Origin: Fonsecaea monophora
Taxonomy: Eukaryota > Ascomycota > Eurotiomycetes > Chaetothyriales > Herpotrichiellaceae
Length of the DNA: 64,000 nucleotides
Direction of reading: 5' to 3'
Assembly (NCBI RefSeq): GCF_001642475.1
Contig: NW_019174025.1
Coordinates: 1 to 64,000 of the forward strand
Shown here: piece by piece, positions 1 to 10,866 of the stretch
How the letters are laid out: each line of letters opens with the position of its first letter
Numbering within the stretch: the stretch's first letter is position 1
Translations under genes and position numbers: made by a program
Notes under the pieces: model-generated
The model's database searches: none
What the model saw: only the letters and a program-made list of their open reading frames with translations
What the model was told of the DNA's origin: nothing

Positions 1-1117
1 TACTATATATATATATATATATATATATGAGCGCAAGCTGCGTGCCCCTGTGACCAGATAGATAGATCGCTTGCACTGCCTTGGAAAGTATATGAATATA
101 GACTAAGCGTCTGCCCGGCCCTTTCTGATTCCGCCCAGGGTCCAGCAATCTGTTGCTGACAACTTTGCTCCAACCCCCACCAGAGCCAAGACCGAAGTCG
201 TGATACAAATAGCAGCTTCAAAGCACGCCCAACCAGAGCAGAAACAAGGGGATGATCTAGCCAAGGAACAAAGCTCAGGCGATCAGGCCGGTCGGTAGGT
301 GCAGTGCCAACACAGGCTGTGGTAGAGTCTGCTCCAATCTTCTATGCCGGGGAATCCTTCCCCCGTCCTGACATATTGCTGCGAAGGCTGCTTGGCTTGA
401 AAACGCCGCTGCCAGTATTATGCTAATCAACTGGGAAGGGTTCTTCACCCTGAGCTCTGTTGTAGGTGCTGGCCCACAACTGAGGGAGCATCGAAACATT
501 ACGACCAAGGCCTCAAGACTCACGACACCACTCCACAGCTTTCCTGCGCTCCGGGCAGAGAGCCTCCACGCCAGAGCGTCTCATCCCAAGAGCAAGACTT
601 GGCTGTTCTGAGCTTTTATGGTCGTTTGTAAGCTCTGGTCGTTCCGCAGTGCTGTACACGATTGACAGCAGGGATATTTCGGGAGAAGGGAGTGGCCTCT
701 GTTCTCAAATAGTCTAGATGATTGTTAGTGGGATTTATTTGTTCTTGGTCTTGCCGTCTTCGTTGAAAACCAGATATCCCCGAGGTCAAAGTATCTGACG
801 CTGCTTTATGACAAGATTGTTACCTTTTCTAGCGGCGTGATTATACTGCCCAATATAGACTCGCAACCACAGTTCTCCAGCCTTGGCGCTGGAAACGCCT
901 TGTCGACAATCTGTGGTCGCGCTGTTTCGAGTCTTCAAGACGGTATGTAAAACGCGTTGACCGACTACCACCGCACTGAATTCCAGCCTATTCGTACCTG
1001 TTGCCACCTCCCCGACTCTGGCTCGATACAAGTTCTCTCGCTCATGTCCTATTGACCATACGCCGTCTGCTCAAACCGCTCTGAAGCTCTCGCGCCTTCG
1101 CGCCGTTGTTGGGTAAC
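1..1117. other. left flank, no gene recognised
   Basis: I see no gene here. The window opens with a TA dinucleotide run (positions 4-28). The rest contains only short frames without recognisable protein sequence. The last few hundred bases are presumably the promoter and leader of the RAE1 gene that starts at 1118. Confidence 0.5.
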
Positions 1118-2262
1118 ATGTCTACACTCTTCGGATCGTCACCCGCAGCGGCTGCTACCACCAGCACGACCGGAGATCTGTCCAAGGACATTGCTTTGGT
1201 GCAACCGCCAGAGGACAGCACATCTCAACTCGCTTTCTCTCCGCAGGCCGACTTCCTGGCTGTCTCATCATGGGACAAAAAAGTGCGGATATACCAAGTG
1301 AACGAGCAAGGGCAGAGCGAGGGCAAGGCCGCCATAGATTTCGACGCCCCAGTGCTGGGTTGCGCATGGTCCGAGGTGCGTCGTACCCAGGAGTTGATGC
1401 CTTGGGAGGAACATATTGACAATACTCTTAGGATGGACAAAAAGTCGCCGGCTGCGGTGCCGACAAGACTTTCCGACTTCTCGATCTGGGATCAGGAAAC
1501 ATGACGCCTCAGACTCTAGTCGCACATGAACAACCCGTGCGAGCGTGTCGATTCGCCACCATCAATAACTCATCTATCCTCATTACCGGCTCGTGGGACC
1601 GGACCGTGAAATATTGGGACCTGCGCACCCCGAACCCTGTTGCAACATTACAATGCCAGGAGCGAGTCTACACCATGGATGTGAAGAACAAACTTTTGGT
1701 CATTGGTACTGCCGACAGATACATCAATATTGTCGACCTCAACTCCCCCGAGAAGTTTTACAAATCGGTACAGTCACCGCTGAAGTTCCAGACCAGAGTG
1801 GTTAGTTGCTTCACTGATGCCACTGGCTTCGCGGTGGGCAGCATCGAGGGCAGATGTGCAATTCAATATGTGGAAGAAAAAGCTGCCGACAACAACTTCA
1901 GCTTCAAATGCCATCGTGACACACCGGCCACCACGGGTCCCAATCGCGACGTCGCCAATGTCTATGCTGTCAATGCTATTTCATTCCACCCTATCCATGG
2001 CACGTTTTCGACAGCAGGCAGCGATGGGACTTTCCACTTTTGGGATGGCAATGCAAAGCATCGACTCAAGGGCTACCCGGCAGTGGGAGCGCCGATCACG
2101 GCAACGGCGTTCAATAGACAAGGAACCGTGTTTGCATATGCGGTGTGCTACGACTGGAGTCAAGGTTACCAAAAGAACACACCACAGACTCCAAATAAGA
2201 TTATGCTGCATGGCGTGCAGCCGGAAGAAGTTAAACCAAGACCAGGAGGAAAGAAGAGATAG
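1118..2262 (+). CDS. RAE1: mRNA export factor RAE1/Gle2 (WD40 protein)
   Basis: This is a WD40 beta-propeller protein of the Rae1/Gle2 family, which docks mRNA export complexes at the nuclear pore by binding the GLEBS motif of a nucleoporin. The model is two exons, 1118-1375 and 1432-2262, giving 362 residues, the usual family length. The 56-nt intron (GTGCGT donor, TTAG acceptor) falls after GCAWSE and rejoins DGQKVAGCGADKTFRLLDL in frame. WD-type blades are visible throughout, for example SWDRTVKYWDLR and the blade ending THFWDG-like FHFWDG near the C-terminus. The basic tail ends in GGKKR. I chose ATG 1118 because the only upstream in-frame start is a TTG at 1106. The family assignment is from overall similarity, and I am confident of it. 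Confidence 0.93.
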
Positions 2263-3568
2263 GTTGACAAAATTGGTAACGGAATCTCACCAGCATGACA
2301 TCGAAACCTGGAAAGCCTGGAAAGCCTCGCAAAGACAGCACCTGCTTCGCAGTACTTGGACAGAGCACTTTGGGACTCAAACAGCGGATAGAACCTGTCG
2401 CGAGATGAAGAGATTCATTGGAGAAGATTGACTTGCCGACTCGAAAAGTGGACGCGTCGGCAGACGCTGCGTACGGTCCACATGCGAGGATGAAAAGCCT
2501 GGGCGTGAAAACTCCCATCCTGGCCCGGATCGGCGAAGATGGATTCCGAGCAGGGCAGAACAAAACGAACCAGTGTGGCGGACGCTCAGCCTCTGGTATG
2601 TGTGGCCTCTCCTCGGACGGGCATCGGGCAGGTTCTTCGATGCTGTATTTGTACAATGTACTAGATAGATCGCTAAGCGACACGACACGAAAGAAGACGG
2701 TCCCCAAGGAGTGAGTGAATCAGAGACACTACTACGAGGTACTACCACCAATACCATGAACCAACCTATCAATCAACCAACCAACCCATATAACATTCCT
2801 AGTTTCCTTCCTTGCTCCTCTAGCTGGCTTATATGCATGCCCACCACGGTGACTTTGCCGTACAATCAGTATATTAACGCGTAAAGCCCTGCAAGTCCAA
2901 GTCAAGCCATGGTGACGATAGTTGCGTCATGTACTTGAAGCACATATCAATCAAACCACCTATACCTGTTTACCTAGCTAGGTAGATTGGGAGCTAGGAG
3001 CTAGGTAGGTAGGTATGTGGGGTATGTAGAAAGGTACATATACAACATAGTGAAGCATAGTGAAGCCATTGCTCATTCACGCCAACCGGACCAGCCCACG
3101 TTGTAGACCCATTTCCATCCGTGCAGGTGCGTGTGTACCCCCGTCCGTTATCCCACATTGCCCTGAGAGAGAAAAAAGATAAAAAAAATCACACCCTCGC
3201 TATGCTTGCTTGTGCTGTTCATCATGCTTTGGCTCGTGCATTCCTTGTTTGTGTTTCCTCCGTTTTGGACAATTCTCTCTCTTTTTTTTTTGGTGGATTC
3301 CAGCCATGCCGTCCTTCCTTCCTTCCTGGTAGGCCCTTCCCATACACCCTGCTATAATAAGCCCCTGCAGACCCCCTGCTGGGGGGGAAAAAAAAATCAA
3401 AAGTTTCGACCTGGACAAGATTCAACCTGGGAGTTACTTTTCTCGTCTTGTTTGCGCAATTTGGAGCTTCATTCTTTCCTCCGTGGCCTGGCAATGACCA
3501 CATATCCCGCTTTCTTTGGTATGAATCAACCCTTCCTCCGCGTCATTTTGAGAGGCTGGATGCTGCGA
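2263..3568. other. convergent intergenic region with TAGG-type repeats
   Basis: This stretch lies between the 3' ends of RAE1 (+) and the kelch/BTB gene (-). I see no credible gene. Around 2970-3020 it has repeated GCTAGG/GGTA units, followed by a short tandem CATAGTGAAG direct repeat at about 3050-3070. A poly-pyrimidine and poly-purine stretch follows at about 3170-3400. Confidence 0.5.
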
Positions 3569-5797
3569 TCAATTCATATCCATCCCATCATCATCATCAC
3601 CTTCCGTCTCGTCCGCCTCCCCACTGGGTCGATGACTCCGTCTTCGATACCGCCCGCTGAGGACCCCACCTAGAGTGAACGCCGTTTCTGCGTCGTCCAT
3701 CTCGTCGCCGTCAACCACTCTCCCCTCCGTGCCAACTACCTCGCAAAGCTCCATAAGAGATTGTCGAGACAGGCTCCTGAATCCCTCTGTACGTACGATT
3801 CGCCCAAAGTTCATCATACAGAAACGGGCAGCGCGTTGCTTGAGCCACTCTTCCTCGGTGCGTCCTGCACGTTCCCAAATCACGGCGGCGTGTTCAATAT
3901 CAATCTCACGCGAAAGGCGATTTACGCACAAAAGACGGAGCTTTGGCATGTCGTAGAGGTTGGCCATGACGAGCATGCCAGCGACATCCGTGAGGTCGCG
4001 GCAGTACACAGGGTGAGGGGCAATGCTGTCGGTGTACAGATAGTATAGAAAAGCGCGCACAACCGAGTACGGTTCCGGGATGTGCAAGCGAGAGGTCTGG
4101 TATTCGATCATTTTTGATGCATAGAGACGTTTGAAGTGTGGCCAGCGGGCTTGAAGTATCATTTTGTGGACATGAATCGGTGGAGACACAGCCGAGTTTT
4201 CCGAGACAAAGACCTGACTGCTAGTCGTGTTGGTAGAAAATCGCAGTTGAGAATCAACTTCTGAGACGTTGTCGTCCTCATCGGTGGGGGTGTAATTCGC
4301 TGTGATGATAAAGTCGCTCATGCTACCGGATTCGGGAGGTTGATCGAACGTCATGGCCAGGTCAGAACCAAGACCAGACCCAACACCACCCACGGGGGTT
4401 GTATACGTCGTCTGCCGTTCGGAGGCTAGGATGCGATTTTGCTCAGACGCAAACGGGGAGTCCAGGTTTCCGAGCAACCCATACCGTTTGAGATCGACAG
4501 CTAAAACTTCGCTAAGTTGAAGCTCTTGATTGGACCCAGTAGAGTCGTCTCCAGGTGAACCCAGGAGCCAAACCTTGGTCCCGTCCTCATTGATTGTGCA
4601 GTAATGCCATTTGTAGCCTGGTTGGAATAACTCAGGACCCTCGACCAGTCTTTGCCACCTCAGCGAGTCCAGCTCGAGAGACGACAAGTTGCATTCACTA
4701 TGCCGAATGGTAGATGAAGGTGTGACAAAGTCCAGCAAGGCGCCAGAGGAGCAAACATGGAAATGTGTGCCCGAAGACTGGAGGGGGACGTGCGGGCCAG
4801 AAACAAATTTCAGAGACGATATTGCCCCTGGTGCAACAGGTTTCTCCCGCCTTGTAGATCGAATGTGGACGCTGCCTGAATTGGCAGTGTATGTATCGAT
4901 TCGATCAGCGCGGCTGGGATGCAGCCAGGGATCATGTCTGGCAGAGGACATGCGGCCCATGGTAGAAAACTGCCTGCCTGAACCACTCAATGCAGGACTG
5001 CCCTTGAGATCCAGCCACCAAATCTCGGAAGGGCGTTCCATGTCAGCCCCCAAACCTCCAAGCACCCATAATCGACCTCCCCATATCCAGGCGGAGTGAT
5101 CGAATCTTTGCACAAAGCTCCAGGTTTTGGACCACGTCCAGGTCTTCAGATCCAGGTAGCATATATCATCGAGGATGTAGTTCGCCTCTCCTGTCAGCCC
5201 TCCAATGACGAACAATTTGTCCTCATAAACGACTGCGGCGTGTCTGGCTCTGCCTTTGGGGATGGGACCCTGGACATCGGGTTGGGTCCAGTGATGGTCT
5301 TTCAGGTTAAGTATGACCACGTCCGACAAATACTCCCGGTGTTCATTTTCTCCACCGTAGACGAGTAGTTTGTCGCCTTGGTAGAGGGATGCTGAATGCC
5401 CCATCCGCACCCCGGGAATATCTCCGTAATTATCCACTAGCGCCCAATTTAGCGTCTTCAGATCTAGCCTGAGCACGTGATTGTAGACTTCATCAGTGAA
5501 TTGATCGAAGCCACCAAAGGCGTAGATCTGGTCATTCCCACAGTACGTGACTGATGCATTGACCAGACAAGCCGGTTTCTGTCCGGTCGTCTTGGTGATC
5601 TTTGGTTTGAGCCCGTCGTTCATGCTGGTGGGGTTCTTAGCCGGACTGGTAGGCATGAGGTAGGTGTTGGCGGTGGGAGTGTTGGCACCAGAACCCGGAG
5701 CTCGAGCAGAGGTTCCAAAAGCCCACGAAGCCGCAGACGCAGGTAATGAAGAGTTCTGAGGCAAAAATGGTTGTGGTGTCGAAGGTTGGGCCATCAT
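3569..5797 (-). CDS. kelch-repeat and BTB/BACK domain protein
   Basis: A single exon encodes 742 residues. A disordered Ser/Pro-rich N-terminus (about 1-70) leads into at least four kelch blades (about 70-270) with the diagnostic double glycines in YAFGG, LVYGG, FVIGG and WVLGG. A variable linker follows. A BTB fold with BACK-like helices lies at about 540-715, and an acidic tail (GDDDD) ends the protein. This order, kelch blades first and BTB last, matches the S. pombe Ral2 / animal LZTR1 group, which regulates Ras signalling as a Cullin-3 adaptor or Ras activator. That functional link is inference from architecture. I start at ATG 5797 (an adjacent ATG follows); the only longer option begins with GTG at 5806. 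It is divergent from CDC20. Confidence 0.8.
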   Translation of the reverse strand: MMAQPSTPQPFLPQNSSLPASAASWAFGTSARAPGSGANTPTANTYLMPTSPAKNPTSMNDGLKPKITKTTGQKPACLVNASVTYCGNDQIYAFGGFDQFTDEVYNHVLRLDLKTLNWALVDNYGDIPGVRMGHSASLYQGDKLLVYGGENEHREYLSDVVILNLKDHHWTQPDVQGPIPKGRARHAAVVYEDKLFVIGGLTGEANYILDDICYLDLKTWTWSKTWSFVQRFDHSAWIWGGRLWVLGGLGADMERPSEIWWLDLKGSPALSGSGRQFSTMGRMSSARHDPWLHPSRADRIDTYTANSGSVHIRSTRREKPVAPGAISSLKFVSGPHVPLQSSGTHFHVCSSGALLDFVTPSSTIRHSECNLSSLELDSLRWQRLVEGPELFQPGYKWHYCTINEDGTKVWLLGSPGDDSTGSNQELQLSEVLAVDLKRYGLLGNLDSPFASEQNRILASERQTTYTTPVGGVGSGLGSDLAMTFDQPPESGSMSDFIITANYTPTDEDDNVSEVDSQLRFSTNTTSSQVFVSENSAVSPPIHVHKMILQARWPHFKRLYASKMIEYQTSRLHIPEPYSVVRAFLYYLYTDSIAPHPVYCRDLTDVAGMLVMANLYDMPKLRLLCVNRLSREIDIEHAAVIWERAGRTEEEWLKQRAARFCMMNFGRIVRTEGFRSLSRQSLMELCEVVGTEGRVVDGDEMDDAETAFTLGGVLSGRYRRRSHRPSGEADETEGDDDDGMDMN

Positions 5798-6716
5798 AAG
5801 ATTCACTGAAATCTCGGCGTTTACGGAGAAAGGCTTCGTTCGGGTTAGGGTGAGAGGGTTGGTCTAATGGCTTTTGCCAAGTTGATAGGAATCAAAGAAG
5901 GAGCCTGAAGAAGCCCGGAGGCTCATCCAAGTGGATGGAGCCAGTCTGAGAGATCAGAGCGTTGCTGGCTGTCGACACGTACGGTACGACAAGGACATTT
6001 AGACGGGGCGTGCAGAAAAGGGAGTGAAGATAAAAAATGATCGGCGGAAGTTTCAGGTTGCTGTAGGTGAGACGGGCGGCGGAAGCGGCACCGGATTAAT
6101 ATTTCTCCAGAACAGTGGAGCTTGGCGCTGACGTAAAGACGCGCCGCCAGGGGCGACGGTGTTACTAGTGCCATAAAGGGTATAGTGGGTGATGGGTCGC
6201 CGTTGCCGTGGCAGACATCCCCACCAACCTGGGAAGTACTTCAACTTGAACTTCTGACTGAATGAACAATTCTTCTTTCTCCTCTACTATACCATCCTCC
6301 CGCTTCCTCAATCCACATCTTCCTCCTCTACAAATCCATTCTTGCGCGTGCATAGCATACAGTCCATTAGATCACATTTGCATTTGCTACATCTGGTCGA
6401 CCCCCCGACTGCATCGCCTTGCCGTGCCACAAAAACCGCTCGGTTACCCAATCATCCAACAATATCAGCGACTCTGAGAGACTTACTAACCCAACTTTCT
6501 ATCAACAACTTCTTCTCAGGATCCATTCAGTTGAGAATCTTGAGATAATCACTGAATTGCTGGACCCAGGCACAGATACTTTCTCGTCAAGTTCTGATTG
6601 CTTAATCGACGACTACTACTAACCCCCGAGATCTTGGTTGATTCTCGGTTCAACAGCAGACCCTGATCGAAACATTGATTTGTCCTTTCGGTCAAACACA
6701 TACACATCTCAACAAC
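5798..6716. promoter_or_regulatory. divergent promoter region, kelch/BTB and CDC20
   Basis: This 919-bp region separates the divergent start codons of the kelch/BTB gene and CDC20. The CDC20 side includes an AT- and pyrimidine-rich leader with upstream ATGs, one of which (6262) opens a 71-codon frame. If the leader is transcribed from upstream of 6262, these uORFs could dampen CDC20 translation. The transcription start is not visible from sequence. Confidence 0.45.
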
Positions 6717-8625
6717 ATGGCTACAGCCTCAGTGTCAACCCCTCTCAAAAGCCATCATGGCCTCTTCTCCACCAAGACCGCAGGTGGCCGCATGCCTCTA
6801 ACCCCATCCCCGAGGCAGAGAACTACAAGTGTAGCCACACACATCTCATCTACTTCCTCCCCCTCCACTCCTCGCCGCAAGGAACAATCCATCCACAAGT
6901 CAGACCCCTCAACCTTCTTCTCCCGCTCCATCTCGAGATCAGTGTCCAAGTTTGCCTATGCCAACTCACCCAAGTCCAACATTGCCAAGGGCAGGCAGTC
7001 ACCCAAGCAATTGGACCTAGGTGTCTCCGATTGGACCCTCACAGGCACCGGGCCCAGCACATCTGCCACACCATCAAGAGAAAAGTCAAGGAAAGAGACG
7101 GCCCTCAGGTCCAGGACAGCCAAGACCACCATCAGACTTCCCAATAACACCGCAGACCGATTCATTCCCAACAGAGCTGCAAGTGCGGGCCTGGCAACTG
7201 CCGGGTCTGGCAAGGCAGATGAGAACACTCGGCCTCGAACTGCCGGTATGGATGGATCCCTGGTCCTTGCGAACGCGGCCAGTGCCAGTGCTTTTGAGAT
7301 CTCTGCACGAGGTGCAGATGCAGACATCACGACCGCCCTGGAAGGCCTTGGTCTCGAGGATGATAACAACACCTCATCCTACACACGGACCAATCCCGAT
7401 TCCAGTGCGTACGAATCATCACTAGCTTCGGCATGTGGCATTTCAAGAAGTCAGCGAATCCTCGAGTTCAAGCCTGCCCCTCCCGAATCATCCAAGCCCA
7501 TTGACCTCCGGTCACAATACAACCGCCCATTGAAACCAGCAAATGCTCAGTCCGCCCAGTTCCGTCGCCGTATTCAATCTGCACCAGAGCGAGTGTTGGA
7601 TGCTCCCGGTCTGGTCGACGACTACTACCTGAATCTGCTTGACTGGAGCTCGAGCAACCAGGTGGCGATTGGCTTGGAGCGCAATGTCTACGTCTGGTCT
7701 GCCGACAGCGGCACTGTCAGCTGCCTGCTGGAAACTTCACCCGATACCTATGTCAGCAGTGTCAAATGGTCTGGCGACGGCGCCTACGTTGGCGTGGGGC
7801 TCGCGTCCGGGGAAGTTCAGATCTGGGATGTCGAAGAAGGTACCAAGCTCCGGAGCATGTTCGGACATGAAACTCGGGTTGGTGTGATGGGATGGAACAA
7901 GCACACCTTGTCAACAGGGGCAAGAAGTGGACTTGTCTTCAACCATGACGTCCGAGTCGCCCAACACAAGGTTGCCGAGCTGGTGTCCCACACCTCCGAA
8001 GTGTGCGGCTTGGAATGGCGCAGCGATGGCGCGCAGCTAGCCACGGGCGGGAACGATAACTTGGTGTCCATCTGGGACGCCCGTTCATTGGCCGCTCCCA
8101 AGTTTGCAAAGAAGAATCACCGTGCTGCAGTCAAGGCTCTCAGCTGGTGCCCCTGGCAACTCAACCTCCTGGCAACTGGTGGAGGGTCGAACGACCGACA
8201 CATTCACTTCTGGAACACGACCACCGGGGCCCGGGTCAACAGCATCGACACCGGATCACAAGTGACAAGTCTCAAGTGGAGCAATCACTACCGCGAATTG
8301 GTGAGCTCCAGCGGCTTCCCAGACAACTCACTGAGCATCTGGAGCTACCCGACTTTGGTGCGAAATGTGGAGATCCCGGCCCACGAGAGTCGAGTGCTTC
8401 ACAGCTGCCTCAGTCCCGATGGACAAATGCTTGCAACGGCAGGTGAGTTTTACAGGGTTATGAACTAGTATCGAAGCGACACGGGCTAACGAGCACACAG
8501 CGGGCGATGAAAGTTTGAAGTTTTGGAAGATCTTTGAGCGGAAAGCGGGCGTCAGTGCTTCAGCGTCCAGGGAGGGCGGCGTCGGCAAAGGCGGCGCAAT
8601 GGCCAAGCAGATGACCATTCGATAG
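6717..8625 (+). CDS. CDC20: APC/C co-activator Cdc20
   Basis: This is a WD40 activator of the anaphase-promoting complex, needed for securin and mitotic cyclin destruction. Exons 6717-8442 and 8501-8625 (58-nt intron, GTGAGT donor, CACAG acceptor) give 616 residues. The C-box DRFIPNR is at residues 147-153. The propeller starts with DDYYLNLLDWSSSNQVAIGL, which is closer to Cdc20/Slp1 than to Cdh1. The last residues encoded by exon 2 are MTIR, so the protein ends in the Ile-Arg dipeptide that docks on APC/C tetratricopeptide subunits. The intron is essential: without it the protein would stop shortly after LATAGEF and lose the final blade and the IR tail. The N-terminus is long, Ser/Thr/Pro-rich and probably phosphorylated. 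The first in-frame ATG is used. Confidence 0.94.
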
Positions 8626-10866
8626 GTCCAGAGAACTTGGACCTTTGCTTGCGACAATCATGGTTCATTGGACCAGGGCGCGGCTACGCTGGACAGAGGC
8701 AATGAGTGACGACCGGGATGTTCATCTTCTTCATTTTGCATGGTGCTTTTTGGGGGCCACAGAAAGGAACGCATTAGCACAGAGACATGAAGGCTAAATT
8801 CAGTTGGTCACGATGCGGCTCTTTTTTGGTAGCGAGGGTGTGGTGTGTACCAATAACTTTTTGGTGTATGTACGAATGATTCTCGTTGGTACAAAGTAAT
8901 CGAATACGAGCTTCCAATACAACTAGTACTTGGTGATTGAGTGCAGTCGGGAAGCTCTGCTCTTAGCTTTCTTGGGGACTCCACACTGTGTCTCCAGGTA
9001 ACTAAGCACCTTGGGGGCTTGGCTCTTCGGGACGTTATAGGCTATACACCTGTTTACCAGGGAGGGAGAGCTCACTCTACGGAGTATCTCGTACCTACAA
9101 AGGTGTCTCCTCGTAGAACCTTTGCAGACCTCTCCCACCCAACCTCTCTGTTCCGAGTACTTGTTTTTTCCCCCACCCACCACCACCCGGGGGCTATTCC
9201 ATCACTCACTTAGGCACTAACTCTAAGCATGCTAAGTCACTTAGGTACAGATGCACACTCACCTCCGCCAACCAGTTAAAGACCCGGTTTCTGGTGCCCG
9301 GGCGCTTACTTGCAGCTGGTCAAGTGCCTTGTGTGACATGTGATTGGTATCCGTGGCGGTCTCTTTTCTTCGTTCTCCATCCCGCCGCACAATCACCCCT
9401 GTCCCTCTGTCCCTCATTCCCATTTCTTCCGCACCCTGCTATCTCACCTTGACCTCTCGTCGTCAAGCCACCGACTTCGCCGGGTGCCTGTGCCTTCATG
9501 CCTCCCGCACCTCCTTTCCCTTGGGTCGGCGCTTAACACTCTGCCTGCGATCCACTTGGCTGCAGACCGCGACCTCTCAGAACCCTCTCGGACGCCGTCG
9601 ATCGAATCAGTGGCTGCGTTGTTGCCCTCCACCGGTGATCATTTTGAAGCTTCTGCGAGCTCAATGCACCTCAGTTACATTTTTCATCACACTTCAAGCT
9701 TTCTGCCTTCTGCTTGCTAGTGCTGTCGCGTGGCAGATGGGCTCATTTGTTTGTCACTGGTTGTCCCCCAAAGGTTCTCGCCATGTCTCCGTCGGCTCCA
9801 TCTGGCCTCCTCCCGGCTCCTTTCTAGCTCCTCCTCTGCGCTCCAACCTGCTGGTTCACAAATTCTCCGGGAACCTGGATATCCCGCCCGGACAAGGTGG
9901 GTGGATGGAAAAGAGCTGTCAATGTGGACCGTGTGGCTTCTTGCAGAATCTCGCATGGCACTCGAACCTGTTCCACTTCACCCATCTTCCACTCTTCCTA
10001 CCACTCACAGCTCGCCCTCGACGCGCTGCTCCTCCTGAAACCGCCGGTCGTTCTGCCCGTTGACTTAGCATCACATTCATGCCCCCATCCCAGGGCTCAG
10101 CTCACAAGCTAGGCGCGGCGCGAGTCTTGGGGACTCGAGTATCTTTTCCACATCTCTGACACGCAGACACAACACACATGCACCTCCACACCTGGCTTCC
10201 TCATCCGTGTTCTCTGCGCCTCCCACATAGAGGTATGCCCTAACCTCACAGAAGTATAGACCGCATCGTGGACCTAACAAATGCATTATTGATCGAATCA
10301 GAGGCTACTTGTGGCTATTCCGATATGCCCTACGCCAACACTTAACATCAGGCCTCCACCAACAACACCAGGTACCATTTCGGCCCTCTCGACTTCCCCC
10401 CTCCATTACTTGGAACCTTCCTTTCTTCATCGACATAGTTTGGAGTCTGGATATCTTCCAATTACTGTTCAACACGTTCCAGTGCCCGTGGTATCATTGC
10501 TCGTTGATTCTGACCATGTCCCGTGCCATGTTTGCTTTTCCATGACCGGGCGCATTGTGTCTCCTCCCACCATACACCTCTATACAACCAGCTTTCCTCA
10601 ATCTTTGAATATCCCTGTGCCAACCTGCTGTGCCGCACACGCGACCGTTTAGGCGGCCGCAACAGTAGCCGTGCGACGCTTTGCGGCATCTACCAAACAT
10701 CCGGCAATTCTCGCAGCGCTTGACAGTAGTCTGCCTCGTCCTTCGTCCTTGCCCTCCATCTGCGCATTCTACTCCGCCTCCACTCGTCTTCTCTTTCCTG
10801 CGGGTACAGATCGACCTCGCAAGAGTGGCCGACTGTGCTGCAGGCCATTGCGGTTATCAGAGAAAG
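8626..10866. other. long leader or promoter without a recognised gene
   Basis: These 2.2 kb hold several pyrimidine-rich open frames (the longest on + runs from about 9344 to 10063), but none reads like a folded conserved protein, and most of their content is Ser/Pro/Leu from C- and T-rich sequence. At about 10231-10252 there is a GTATG...CTAACCTCACAG string resembling an intron 3' end, so the downstream gene may have a spliced 5' leader. No other feature is supported. Confidence 0.4.

Noticed and set aside
9344..10063. Long plus-strand open frame (about 239 codons)
   Set aside because: It sits in pyrimidine-rich leader DNA, gives mostly Ser/Pro/Leu/Arg, overlaps other equally long frames and shows no domain or splice context.
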